From positions 1 through 48,026 of the forward strand of contig JADHLH010000010.1 in the NCBI GenBank assembly GCA_016780765.1: a DNA stretch of 48,026 nt, in the 5' to 3' direction. Positions 9,301-16,515 of the stretch are shown here, piece after piece; within the stretch, counting starts at the first letter, position 1; each line of letters opens with the position of its first letter. The position numbers and the translations under genes were made by a program. This stretch comes from Alphaproteobacteria bacterium. GTDB lineage: Bacteria; Pseudomonadota; Alphaproteobacteria; Puniceispirillales; Puniceispirillaceae. Below the pieces are notes generated by a model that saw only the letters and a program-made list of their open reading frames with translations, did not search any database and was not told the origin of the DNA.

Positions 9301-10638
9301 TTATACCGGGTATCCCTGCCGCCAGAAATACAGGCCCAGTGACGAGAACCCGGCAATATACGCCGCGATCATGGACATCCACAGCGGCTCTGGCTGAAAC
9401 GGAAGAATATGGTTCAACCACAGAAGCAGCGGGAATTCTATCAGCACAAATGATGCAACCATGGACATCAGGATCGGCTTTGTGGTGCCGCGCCCTTCAA
9501 ACACCCCGATAAGCACGTGCGAGCACGCAAAGGCGATGTTGGCGACAAGGGCAAATTGCAGAAAAGTCGTCGCAAACGAAATGGCGACCGGGTCCTGAAC
9601 AAACTGGCTGACCAGAATCCGGGTCCAGTATTCAGCGCTGAGGGCTATCACAGCCGAAACAAGGGCAACACCCGCCATGAACATCACGGTGGCCTTTTTC
9701 AGAGGGCCCGCGTTACCGCCGCCTATATAGTTCCCGGTTATGACCCCGGCCCCCACGGCCACCCCCACATTGATGCTGAAAATAGCCGCGATCAGCCTGA
9801 GCCCGACACCAAATCCGTCGCTTTGTGCAAGCGGGTAGCTGTTGATGCAAGCCACCAGAATGATCGCCTCTACCTGAAAGATCAGAAGTGTGAACCCGAC
9901 GGGCCAGCCGATATCAATGATCTTTCGGTGCAGTTTCCAGTCCGGCTTCGGCAGCCTCATCACCCCTGGCAACAGGTCCGGCCTGTAGCGATTGAGGCAA
10001 ATTACACTCAATCCAAGCGTTATGAGCTGTGCAATCACAGCCCCCATCGCACCGCCAGCAACGCCAAGTTCCGGTGCCCCCAGCCAGCCGAACACCAAAA
10101 GCGGCGTGATGCCGAAATTCGCCACAAGTGCCACCAGCGATATTGTGGTCGCCATGCCACCAAGGTTTGCCGATCGCATCACCGTCAGCAGCGTGGTGTA
10201 GACGGGAATGACGATCAGCGAGGCCCAGATAACCCCGGCATAAGCCCACACATGCGTTTGAACATCGATGTTTTTGCCGACCAGAACGGCATCAAGATTT
10301 ATGAAAATCACAAACAGAGGCACCATCAGCCCGAGCGCAAAGCCAAGCTTCAGCTGCAGCACTTGCAGGATTTTGCGTCTTGCCGCAGTCACATCGCGCG
10401 AACCTATGGTCTGCGAGATAACCGACACAGACCCCGAACCGACAATTTCGTTCAGCGCCAGAGAAAAGAAGAGATAGACAGAGATAATTGTGAGCGCGGT
10501 CGGGACTGCCGGCCCCAGCTTGGCGAGCCAAAACATGTCAACCAGCTGGAAGGTATAATCAACCACATATCCAATTGACGCGAAGCCTGATGCCTTTGCC
10601 ATCGCCTGAAAACAGCGAAAGGGTGCGCTGATCTTCAT
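9301..10638 (-). CDS. MATE family multidrug/toxin efflux transporter
   Basis: A 445-aa inner-membrane protein of the MATE (multidrug and toxic compound extrusion) family, which exports cationic or other small molecules by Na+ or H+ antiport. It has about twelve hydrophobic segments in two similar halves. Typical MATE features are the early DYTFQLVDMFWLAKLGP, the polar VGSGSVSVISQTIGSRD after the second helix, and a second-half VGVAVGAGVITGNYIGGGN. A GTG start at 10707 would add 23 charged residues. I prefer the ATG at 10638, which has GGAG just upstream and starts near the first membrane helix. The substrate is unknown. msrP follows on the same strand after 173 bp. Confidence 0.9.
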   Translation of the reverse strand: MKISAPFRCFQAMAKASGFASIGYVVDYTFQLVDMFWLAKLGPAVPTALTIISVYLFFSLALNEIVGSGSVSVISQTIGSRDVTAARRKILQVLQLKLGFALGLMVPLFVIFINLDAVLVGKNIDVQTHVWAYAGVIWASLIVIPVYTTLLTVMRSANLGGMATTISLVALVANFGITPLLVFGWLGAPELGVAGGAMGAVIAQLITLGLSVICLNRYRPDLLPGVMRLPKPDWKLHRKIIDIGWPVGFTLLIFQVEAIILVACINSYPLAQSDGFGVGLRLIAAIFSINVGVAVGAGVITGNYIGGGNAGPLKKATVMFMAGVALVSAVIALSAEYWTRILVSQFVQDPVAISFATTFLQFALVANIAFACSHVLIGVFEGRGTTKPILMSMVASFVLIEFPLLLWLNHILPFQPEPLWMSMIAAYIAGFSSLGLYFWRQGYPV

Positions 10639-10923
10639 CCGCTCCGCCCGAGATGCCTGAATTTTGGACCATGACGCCCACAGCCGCAGCGTGTCATCGC
10701 TGTCCACATGGCGCGGTCGCCCGTATACATCCGCACAATGGGCATTTTATACCGATACAGATTTGTCACTGCCAAATTACCCCATCATGGGCCGGGCGTT
10801 TGATGCGCATGGTGTCAAGCAGAGTACCCTTTCATGCGCAGCCACCAAACATGTATAAGACATCTATGGGCGCGGCTTCAGCCTCACCTTACTGGACGTA
10901 ATATTTTCACAAGCATCTAATCA

Positions 10924-10977
10924 ACATCTGCCATTCACATCTGCCATTCACATCTGCGTGACCACATCTGCGTGACC
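10924..10977. repeat. Two consecutive tandem duplications sharing a core
   Basis: ACATCTGCCATTC occurs twice (10924-10936, 10937-10949), followed at once by ACATCTGCGTGACC twice (10950-10963, 10964-10977). All four units begin with ACATCTGC. The array is exact within each pair and lies outside any gene. Confidence 0.9.
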
Positions 10978-11007
10978 AAAGCGCGTGCGCATCATCATCA
11001 ATGCAAA

Positions 11008-11027
11008 GCATGCAATGCGATGCATGC
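11008..11027 (-). terminator. Possible terminator of the aminotransferase gene
   Basis: GCATGCA (11008-11014) and TGCATGC (11021-11027) form a perfect 7-bp stem with a 6-nt loop. It starts 13 nt after the aminotransferase stop codon. On the minus strand only a short T-run (TTTGC) follows, so termination may be weak. The surroundings are rich in ATGCA words, so it may also be just a repeat. Confidence 0.35.
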
Positions 11028-11039
11028 AGTGCGGTGTTT

Positions 11040-12299
11040 TTATCGCAGTGTCTCCACGACAGAGGCAATGCGGGTCAGCGCGGTATCCAGCGTATCATCG
11101 GCAGCGGCAAAGCTGAGACGAAACGCCGGTGACAGGCCAAAGGCAACGCCTGGCACAATCGCCACATCGCCAAGTTCCAGCAATGCCGCCGCAAAATCAC
11201 TGTCAGTTTCAATCACCCTGCCATCAGGCCGCGCCTTGCCGATCAGGCCCAAGATATCGGCAAAAGCATAGAACGCCCCGTCGGGAGCCGGGCAGGTCAC
11301 ACCTTCCATCGCGTTCAGCGCCGCCAGCACCCGCGCCCGTCGCCGCGCAAAGGCAGCATTATTCCGGGCAATGAAATCGGTCGGCCCGTCCAGAGCAGCA
11401 ATGGCCGCATGCTGGGCGATGCTGTTCGGACATGAGGTGGACTGCGATTGCAGCTTGGCCATGGCCTTGACCAGCGGTGCCGGTGCCGCCGCAAACCCGA
11501 TGCGCCAGCCGGTCATGCAATAGGATTTCGAGACACCGTTCAGCGTCATGATCCGGTCCGCCATATCGGGGGCAAGCGCCGCCAGCGTGCTGAATTCAAA
11601 ACCGTCATAGACCAGATGTTCATAAAGATCATCCGACAGCACCATCACCTGGCGGTGCGGGCGAATGACATCGGCCAGCGCGCGCAGCTCATCCGCTGAA
11701 TAGCCCATGCCGGTGGGGTTTGACGGTGAATTGACAATCACCCAGCGGGTGCGCGGGGTGATCGCCGCGGCAAGGCGGTCCGGCGTCATCTTTAAACCGT
11801 CGGCAAACCCGGCCTGCACATAGACAGGCGTGCCGCCGGCTACCTCAACAATACCAGCAAAGCTGACCCAATAGGGGGCCGGGATCACCACCTCGTCCCC
11901 GGCCTGAACGGTTGCCATCAGCGCATTGAACAGCACCTGCTTGCCGCCGGTACCAATCGAGATGTTTTCCGGTGTGACGGTGATGCCGTTTTCGCGCGCG
12001 AATTTGGCAACGATGGCGGCCTTCAGTTCGGGGATGCCGTCGACCTGCGTATATTTCGTGTGGCCGTCATGGATGGCGCGAATGGCGGCCTCTGTCACGT
12101 GCGGCGGGGTGTCGAAATCCGGCTCACCAGTTGCCAGCCCGATGACATCCCGGCCGGCCGCGCGCAGATCCAGCGCCAGCGACGAGATCGCCACGGTGGG
12201 CGACGGCGCGATGCGGTTCACCCGGTCGGCAAACGAGATCGCCAAATCGCCCGATGGGGCGCCCGAAGAAGATGCAGATTTGTCTGGTGCGTCAGTCAT
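11040..12299 (-). CDS. Aspartate-type aminotransferase (PLP fold type I)
   Basis: A 419-aa pyridoxal-phosphate aminotransferase of class I, most like aspartate/prephenate aminotransferases. It would swap amino groups between aspartate (or another amino acid) and 2-oxoglutarate in the cytosol. Features: VIGLATGEPDFDTPPHV near the N-terminus, YTQVDGIPELKAAI, the VIPAPYWVSF loop, NSPSNPTGMGYS, and the PLP-binding lysine in GVSKSYCMTGWRIGF. The start at 12299 gives an extra N-terminal tail of about 22 residues rich in Ser, Ala and Asp before the conserved region. The longer frame to 12422 adds a Cys-rich stretch unlike the family. Substrate choice cannot be told from sequence alone. Confidence 0.92.
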   Translation of the reverse strand: MTDAPDKSASSSGAPSGDLAISFADRVNRIAPSPTVAISSLALDLRAAGRDVIGLATGEPDFDTPPHVTEAAIRAIHDGHTKYTQVDGIPELKAAIVAKFARENGITVTPENISIGTGGKQVLFNALMATVQAGDEVVIPAPYWVSFAGIVEVAGGTPVYVQAGFADGLKMTPDRLAAAITPRTRWVIVNSPSNPTGMGYSADELRALADVIRPHRQVMVLSDDLYEHLVYDGFEFSTLAALAPDMADRIMTLNGVSKSYCMTGWRIGFAAAPAPLVKAMAKLQSQSTSCPNSIAQHAAIAALDGPTDFIARNNAAFARRRARVLAALNAMEGVTCPAPDGAFYAFADILGLIGKARPDGRVIETDSDFAAALLELGDVAIVPGVAFGLSPAFRLSFAAADDTLDTALTRIASVVETLR

Positions 12300-12498
12300 G
12301 ACAACAGATGTGCCACATGGAACGCATAGTGGGAAGGGGGGGCACCAATGCTGGTTATCTTCAAGGATATATCTTAGGCACAATTGCAATCTTTGAATTC
12401 GACGTGCTTCTATTTCATCCAAGCGATCAAATCATCTCTGCCTTTGCTTGCACGTTGTCGCCATCAACTAATAAGTAACCGCAGGTTTAGCCAAAGAC

Positions 12499-14103
12499 AT
12501 GCCACAAGCCATCCCATATGATCCGGCTCTCGCACTGACTCAAATCATAGACACACGTATACTTGACGCGTTGGAAAAAGTGGCAGCAGCGCGTGAACCC
12601 GCGAACGCTGCAGAAGAGGCGTACAATGCAGCCTTGTTCAATTTTCAATCCATTGAACTGACGCTGAATGAATTGGGAGAACTCGGTATCGACACCGATT
12701 CGATTTTAAAGGAACTGGAGGTCGCCCGCAAAGCCGTTACAGATTCTGCAAACCATCTTGCGGCAACGCGCATCTCGTCCTTGAAGAACACAGCAAATGC
12801 AAAAACTGAAGCGCGAAAAATTCTGGCTTCACTTAAGGATTACCCCGAGTCACCACTGGATTTAGGCCGTATTCAGTTCAAATCCATGCCTATCAGTGCC
12901 GACTCGATCCAAATGGATGTGCAGTATTTTTCTGCCGACGTGATGTCTCAGCGATCCCGCTCTCTGGCCAGTAGCGTCAAGGGCTACGTATCCTCAAAAA
13001 CAATCTTTCTTGGAGATCATCTGTCGACACTGGCCTCAAATGCCGCACAATCTCAGACGTCTCAACAAACCGAGGAACACGACATTGAAGGCACGCTGGT
13101 TTTCTCAATGGCATGCACGCACAAGAATGCTGTCCTGGTAGAGCCATGTGTTCTTGATGTAGACAAGGCCGCACGCGTCTGGAACGGGCTTGGCCTGAAG
13201 CCAGCGCTCGATCCAACCAAAAAAACTGAAATGTTGAAGGCAAGCCAAAGGTCTCCTTCAAACAAGGACGATGGTTTCTATGTATTGAGCGGTGCAACCT
13301 ACGGGTCATGCTTTATCGGCATGGTTCATGTTATCCGGCAGTCCGATACCGCCGCCGAGCAACGAATGAAATCCGCAGTATCTTCGCTCCAGGCCCAAAT
13401 GAAAATCGGTGGCTGGTTTATTGAGCATGAGGGCGGGTTTGGAGTCAGCAAATCATTCTCTGACGACGCCAAGGATATGTTGAGCACTCAGCAAATCACC
13501 TCTCATGCGAATGCGATTGTCATGGGTAGTATTCCAAACATTTCATCAAATGAAGTTCGCATCGGTGTAAAGGAATTTGCCGATTTTGATCCAGCAAAGA
13601 TGATGGAAAAACTCGCCACCTTGCAGAACGCGACAGCGCGTGACCATGACAGCGTTGAAAGCTCAGCCAATGCCGCACGAACAGGCGGCGAGATGATGGC
13701 AATCAGGGCAACAGAAATCAAATCCGTGATGAGCGGACTTACCGAAGTCGATGATGGCCGCAACAAGATTATAAACATCAACTCGTTGATGACGGCTTTC
13801 GACGATTATGTGGCCAAAGCGATTGAAGGCAAGATCGGAACGCCCGTGACGTTCTATCTGAAACACATCACCGGGGCCCAGATTGCCCAGGAATGGATGA
13901 AAAAGTATTTTGGCAGCCCCAACCTTGAAGACGGGAGCAAGGATTCAGGCCCCGCAACAAGCAAGGATTCAGGCCCCGCAAAAGGCAATGATGAAGGATC
14001 CGGGGCGGCAAGTGATGCCAGTTCATCTGATGGGGGCAAGGGCAACGCCAGCGACGGCGGAACATCTGCAACGGATGCTGGCGATAACGCCACAAAAGCC
14101 TAA
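12499..14103 (+). CDS. Large protein of unknown function, first gene of an AT-richer cassette
   Basis: I do not recognise a characterised family. The 534-aa protein has no signal peptide and no membrane segment. Residues 1-120 look helical and Ala/Glu-rich. A middle region has mixed strands with conserved-looking motifs DVQYFSADVMSQ, SGATYGSCFIGMVHVI and GGWFIEHEGGFGVSKSFS. A helical region follows (FDPAKMMEKLATLQNATA, NIININSLMTAFDDY). The last 60 residues are a low-complexity Ser/Gly/Asp/Ala tail with two exact SKDSGPA units (24-bp DNA repeat). From memory it resembles uncharacterised ascomycete fungal proteins, which I cannot verify. The start follows a weak ribosome site, and a weak TTGCAC/TAATAA promoter pair lies at 12448-12474. 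Codon use is AT-richer than in the flanking genes. Confidence 0.8.
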   Translation: MPQAIPYDPALALTQIIDTRILDALEKVAAAREPANAAEEAYNAALFNFQSIELTLNELGELGIDTDSILKELEVARKAVTDSANHLAATRISSLKNTANAKTEARKILASLKDYPESPLDLGRIQFKSMPISADSIQMDVQYFSADVMSQRSRSLASSVKGYVSSKTIFLGDHLSTLASNAAQSQTSQQTEEHDIEGTLVFSMACTHKNAVLVEPCVLDVDKAARVWNGLGLKPALDPTKKTEMLKASQRSPSNKDDGFYVLSGATYGSCFIGMVHVIRQSDTAAEQRMKSAVSSLQAQMKIGGWFIEHEGGFGVSKSFSDDAKDMLSTQQITSHANAIVMGSIPNISSNEVRIGVKEFADFDPAKMMEKLATLQNATARDHDSVESSANAARTGGEMMAIRATEIKSVMSGLTEVDDGRNKIININSLMTAFDDYVAKAIEGKIGTPVTFYLKHITGAQIAQEWMKKYFGSPNLEDGSKDSGPATSKDSGPAKGNDEGSGAASDASSSDGGKGNASDGGTSATDAGDNATKA

Positions 14104-14252
14104 ACCGGCAAAGGTCAAAAAAGAAAACAGCGAAGACAAGATTTAGTCAAGAGTATGCCTGTACACAAAATTTTAAGTCTGCAACAGCAATAACCACAAG
14201 TCTTCGCACCATGCTCTCGTATTTGAAAAAACTGTCATAAAGGAGCAAGAAA

Positions 14253-14642
14253 ATGGAACCATACCTTCCGATCGACCATCTTGGATGTCTCGAGTTTCAA
14301 GAAGTTGAACCACGGCAGGTACATGCCGGAGAGCACAATATCCTAATAATGCGATGTCACGGTGTTCCAGCAGATGAACAACGCAACCCGTTCCCGCCAA
14401 ATAGTCTGCATTTGCTTGTAGCGCATTTTTCACCTGATGGAGGAGACGTGGGCTATGTCAGCCATGCTGCAGATTGTCTTCAACTCGAAGCAGATTATTC
14501 AGCTTTTAAGGTAACCATGCGGGAGGATATTGTTCCGGCCGTCTATAGGTTGATACTGATATTTCAACAAGCCGAAGGGTTCGCTCAGCGCGGAAACGTA
14601 ACGTTCAGAAGTGAGCGTCTCGCCATCCACGTCTTGGCCTGA
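14253..14642 (+). CDS. Small protein of unknown function, second gene of the cassette
   Basis: A 129-aa protein that I cannot assign. A strong ribosome-binding site, AAGGAG, lies 8 nt before the ATG, so it is very likely a real gene. No signal peptide or membrane helix is seen. The alternating hydrophobic pattern (HNILIMRCHG, LHLLVAHFS, PAVYRLILIFQQ) suggests a small beta-sandwich. The closing part, YSAFKVTMREDIVPAVYRL, resembles in pattern the end of the next protein (GVYQMIVRPTLPAGPYMVGV), so the two may be distant copies. It follows the 534-aa gene by 149 bp and precedes the 160-aa gene by 47 bp, on the same strand. Confidence 0.7.
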   Translation: MEPYLPIDHLGCLEFQEVEPRQVHAGEHNILIMRCHGVPADEQRNPFPPNSLHLLVAHFSPDGGDVGYVSHAADCLQLEADYSAFKVTMREDIVPAVYRLILIFQQAEGFAQRGNVTFRSERLAIHVLA

Positions 14643-14689
14643 AAGGCAAAGAGCAAACATCGAAAACCTCAAAGCGGGACAACCAACAG

Positions 14690-15172
14690 ATGCCACCCAG
14701 AGTTATACCTGTCGACAAGAAAAGCGGATCTGCCCGCCTTGAAACCGTAACACCGGCAGAGCTTCAGCCTTATGAAGACACCACTGTCACGATGACATTG
14801 GGCGGCCTGATTGGTAATGTTAACGGCGAACCATATCGGGAAGATGCATTGCGTATCATGTTTGGTTACATCGGTGTCTATGGCGATGATCCGATTGGCT
14901 GGATGATATTCGATGCAATACGAATCAACCACCACCTGGGCGTTTACCAGATGATTGTCAGACCAACTTTGCCCGCCGGCCCTTATATGGTCGGTGTCAT
15001 CCTCAAAGTAGAACAAGACCCAAGCAGTAGGAAGAAATTTGCTGGTTGCTGTTCAGCACTTCTCTCAGGGGTGAGTGCTAGAAGACTGAACAGCCGACGT
15101 GTTGTTGAAAACCAGAATTCAACAGCTTGCTGGAGTTCTGAACTTGCGACAGAAAATGGCCAAAATACTTGA
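14690..15172 (+). CDS. Small protein of unknown function, third gene of the cassette
   Basis: A 160-aa reading frame. Residues 1-110 look like a small beta-rich domain (TTVTMTLGGLIGNVNGEPY, GPYMVGVILKVEQDP) without signal peptide or membrane helix. The last 50 residues change character abruptly to a Ser/Arg/Asn/Cys-rich stretch (SSRKKFAGCCSALLSG onward). That stretch overlies nested inverted repeats at 15049-15124. The natural protein may therefore have ended near residue 112 and the rest may be a run-on created by recombination or a frameshift. The ribosome site is weak. It ends 10 bp before the convergent Sel1 gene. I know no homologue. Confidence 0.6.
   Translation: MPPRVIPVDKKSGSARLETVTPAELQPYEDTTVTMTLGGLIGNVNGEPYREDALRIMFGYIGVYGDDPIGWMIFDAIRINHHLGVYQMIVRPTLPAGPYMVGVILKVEQDPSSRKKFAGCCSALLSGVSARRLNSRRVVENQNSTACWSSELATENGQNT
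15049..15124. repeat. Nested inverted repeats at the 3' end of the cassette
   Basis: CTGTTCAG (15049-15056) pairs with CTGAACAG (15086-15093), and inside it GCACT (15056-15060) pairs with AGTGC (15074-15078). A second perfect 7-bp pair follows: TGTTGAA (15103-15109) with TTCAACA (15118-15124). No T-run follows, so it is not a simple terminator. It could be a structured 3' end, a recombination site or an insertion remnant. Confidence 0.6.
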
Positions 15173-15182
15173 AGGCGCAAAT

Positions 15183-16124
15183 TCATTTGTTTTTCCAAGG
15201 GTTGAAAGACGAATGCACCAAGCACCGTTGGTAGACTGTGCCTTTACAGATGTTGGCTAAGTTTTTGGCTTGAATCAATTTGTCTTCATCCAAGTCACTT
15301 TCAATCTTGGTGAAAAGTGAAATTGCCTCGGCCTTGGTTTTTAAATACGGAGATTGGCTTAGCTCACCGATTGCTATTTTAAGCCACATATAAGCAAGCA
15401 TTAAATCTTTTGGTACGCCTTCGCCCCTTTGGTACATACGCGCCAATTCGAACTGAGCCTCCCCACTTCCTAAAGTCGCAAGACTCGTAAACAGTGCTGC
15501 TGCCTTATTCAGGTCCCTTTTTGTTCCCGTGCCTTCATAAAGCATACGAGCAAGGGGAAGCCTTGCTGATACATCTCCAGCCTCTACAGCGGCAGTATAC
15601 CAATAGACTGATTTACGATAGTTCTGGATTGTGCCTGTGCCTGTCTCAAAGAGAAGGCCGAGATTTTCCATAGCTTCCTTGCTACCGCGCATTCCTGCAT
15701 CAAGGAATAGTTCGAATGCTCTTACCGAATCATTCTCTGTGCCTCGACCCATTAAAGTCACAAACGCCAAGGCTTCAGTTGCATGGAGACTTCCTCCCTT
15801 GTGTGCCTCTCTCCAAAGGTGGAACGCTTTCTGTGGATCAGCCTTTACTCCCTTTCCACCGTCATACATCTGACCAAGCAAGAATAATGCATCTGGATGA
15901 CCTTCATTCGACAACTTTTGAAGAATAGGAAATGCCCTTTGGTATTCTTCAACTTGATACCAAAAAGCTCCATCTTCAAAGGCTGCTGCATAAATAACGG
16001 AAGATGGTAAGCACAAAGTCAGGGCTAATATGATTGCGATGTGCCGCCTACACATATTAAAATATCTGCTCAAAGCATGCATGTGGACGAAGGTCCATCC
16101 ATTCTTTTGTGGTTCGTGCTGCAT
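15183..16124 (-). CDS. Exported Sel1-repeat (TPR-like) protein
   Basis: A 313-aa protein with an N-terminal secretion signal (residues 24-48: MCRRHIAIILALTLCLPSS, then VIYAA) followed by about five Sel1-like repeats of 34-38 residues. Examples are PDALFLLGQMYDGGKGVKAD, KEAMENLGLLFETGTG and GEAQFELARMYQRGEGVPKD. Sel1 repeats are protein-binding scaffolds; the partner is unknown. The ATG at 16124 lies 2 nt after the stop of the 86-aa gene, suggesting translational coupling. An internal ATG at 16055 would place the signal peptide right at the N-terminus and is the alternative start. Codon use is AT-richer than in uvrB. It converges on the three-gene cassette. Confidence 0.82.
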   Translation of the reverse strand: MQHEPQKNGWTFVHMHALSRYFNMCRRHIAIILALTLCLPSSVIYAAAFEDGAFWYQVEEYQRAFPILQKLSNEGHPDALFLLGQMYDGGKGVKADPQKAFHLWREAHKGGSLHATEALAFVTLMGRGTENDSVRAFELFLDAGMRGSKEAMENLGLLFETGTGTIQNYRKSVYWYTAAVEAGDVSARLPLARMLYEGTGTKRDLNKAAALFTSLATLGSGEAQFELARMYQRGEGVPKDLMLAYMWLKIAIGELSQSPYLKTKAEAISLFTKIESDLDEDKLIQAKNLANICKGTVYQRCLVHSSFNPWKNK

Positions 16125-16126
16125 TT

Positions 16127-16387
16127 CTATGATCCACTGTAAGCTGACGCGGAAATAATCTCCGCTTCAGAATCAACCGAGTTCTTTGCTTCTTCTAAAG
16201 TCTCAAATCTGGAAGCCAACCCAATAAAATTCGCTGCACCGCCAAAACCAACAGAATCTGCGTAAGTAGTAACGTCTGCATTATTGTGGACGACATATCC
16301 CTTCCAATCTTCATGCTCGCGATAAACCACAGCAAAATGACCGCTATCGTCAGATTTCGCGAATGTCCATATTTGGTGATCTTTCAT
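16127..16387 (-). CDS. Hypothetical 86-aa protein
   Basis: An 86-aa soluble protein of unknown function. Segments such as HQIWTFAKSDDSGHFAVVY and DWKGYVVHNNADVTTYADS suggest a small alpha/beta fold, and the C-terminus is Glu/Ser-rich. AGGGAG lies 9 nt before the ATG and supports translation. The Sel1-repeat gene follows with a 2-nt gap, so the pair is almost surely an operon. The base composition is AT-rich compared with uvrB next door. I know no homologue. Confidence 0.65.
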   Translation of the reverse strand: MKDHQIWTFAKSDDSGHFAVVYREHEDWKGYVVHNNADVTTYADSVGFGGAANFIGLASRFETLEEAKNSVDSEAEIISASAYSGS

Positions 16388-16515
16388 CTCAGCACTCCCT
16401 ATCTCTTCTCCTCTCTATTCCAGTTCCGGTAAAAATCCCGTTAACGTCAGAGCGCTAAAACACTCTTTGCCCCGCCCCCTTCCCTCGTCGGGCTGGACTG
16501 CCTATCTTTCAATTC

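Larger units (their letters stand above)
10639..11039. other. 401-bp spacer with short tandem duplications and a hairpin
   Basis: No convincing gene lies between the MATE gene and the aminotransferase gene. The spacer holds two back-to-back tandem duplications (10924-10977) and a 7-bp inverted repeat (11008-11027) just after the aminotransferase stop. The MATE promoter (minus strand) must lie in the left half, but I could not identify it with confidence. Confidence 0.6.

Noticed and set aside
9517-10578. 353-aa plus-strand frame opposite the MATE gene
   Set aside because: His/Arg/Gln-rich, no hydrophobic core, mirrors the membrane-protein codons of the MATE gene.
15049-15124. Integron attC site or transposon end
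   Set aside because: Inverted repeats are present, but no GTTRRRY/RYYYAAC core pair, integrase, transposase or target-site duplication is visible.
16388-16515. SOS (LexA) box upstream of uvrB
   Set aside because: A GTTC occurs near 16426, but the second half-site GTTC is not at the required 7-bp distance.
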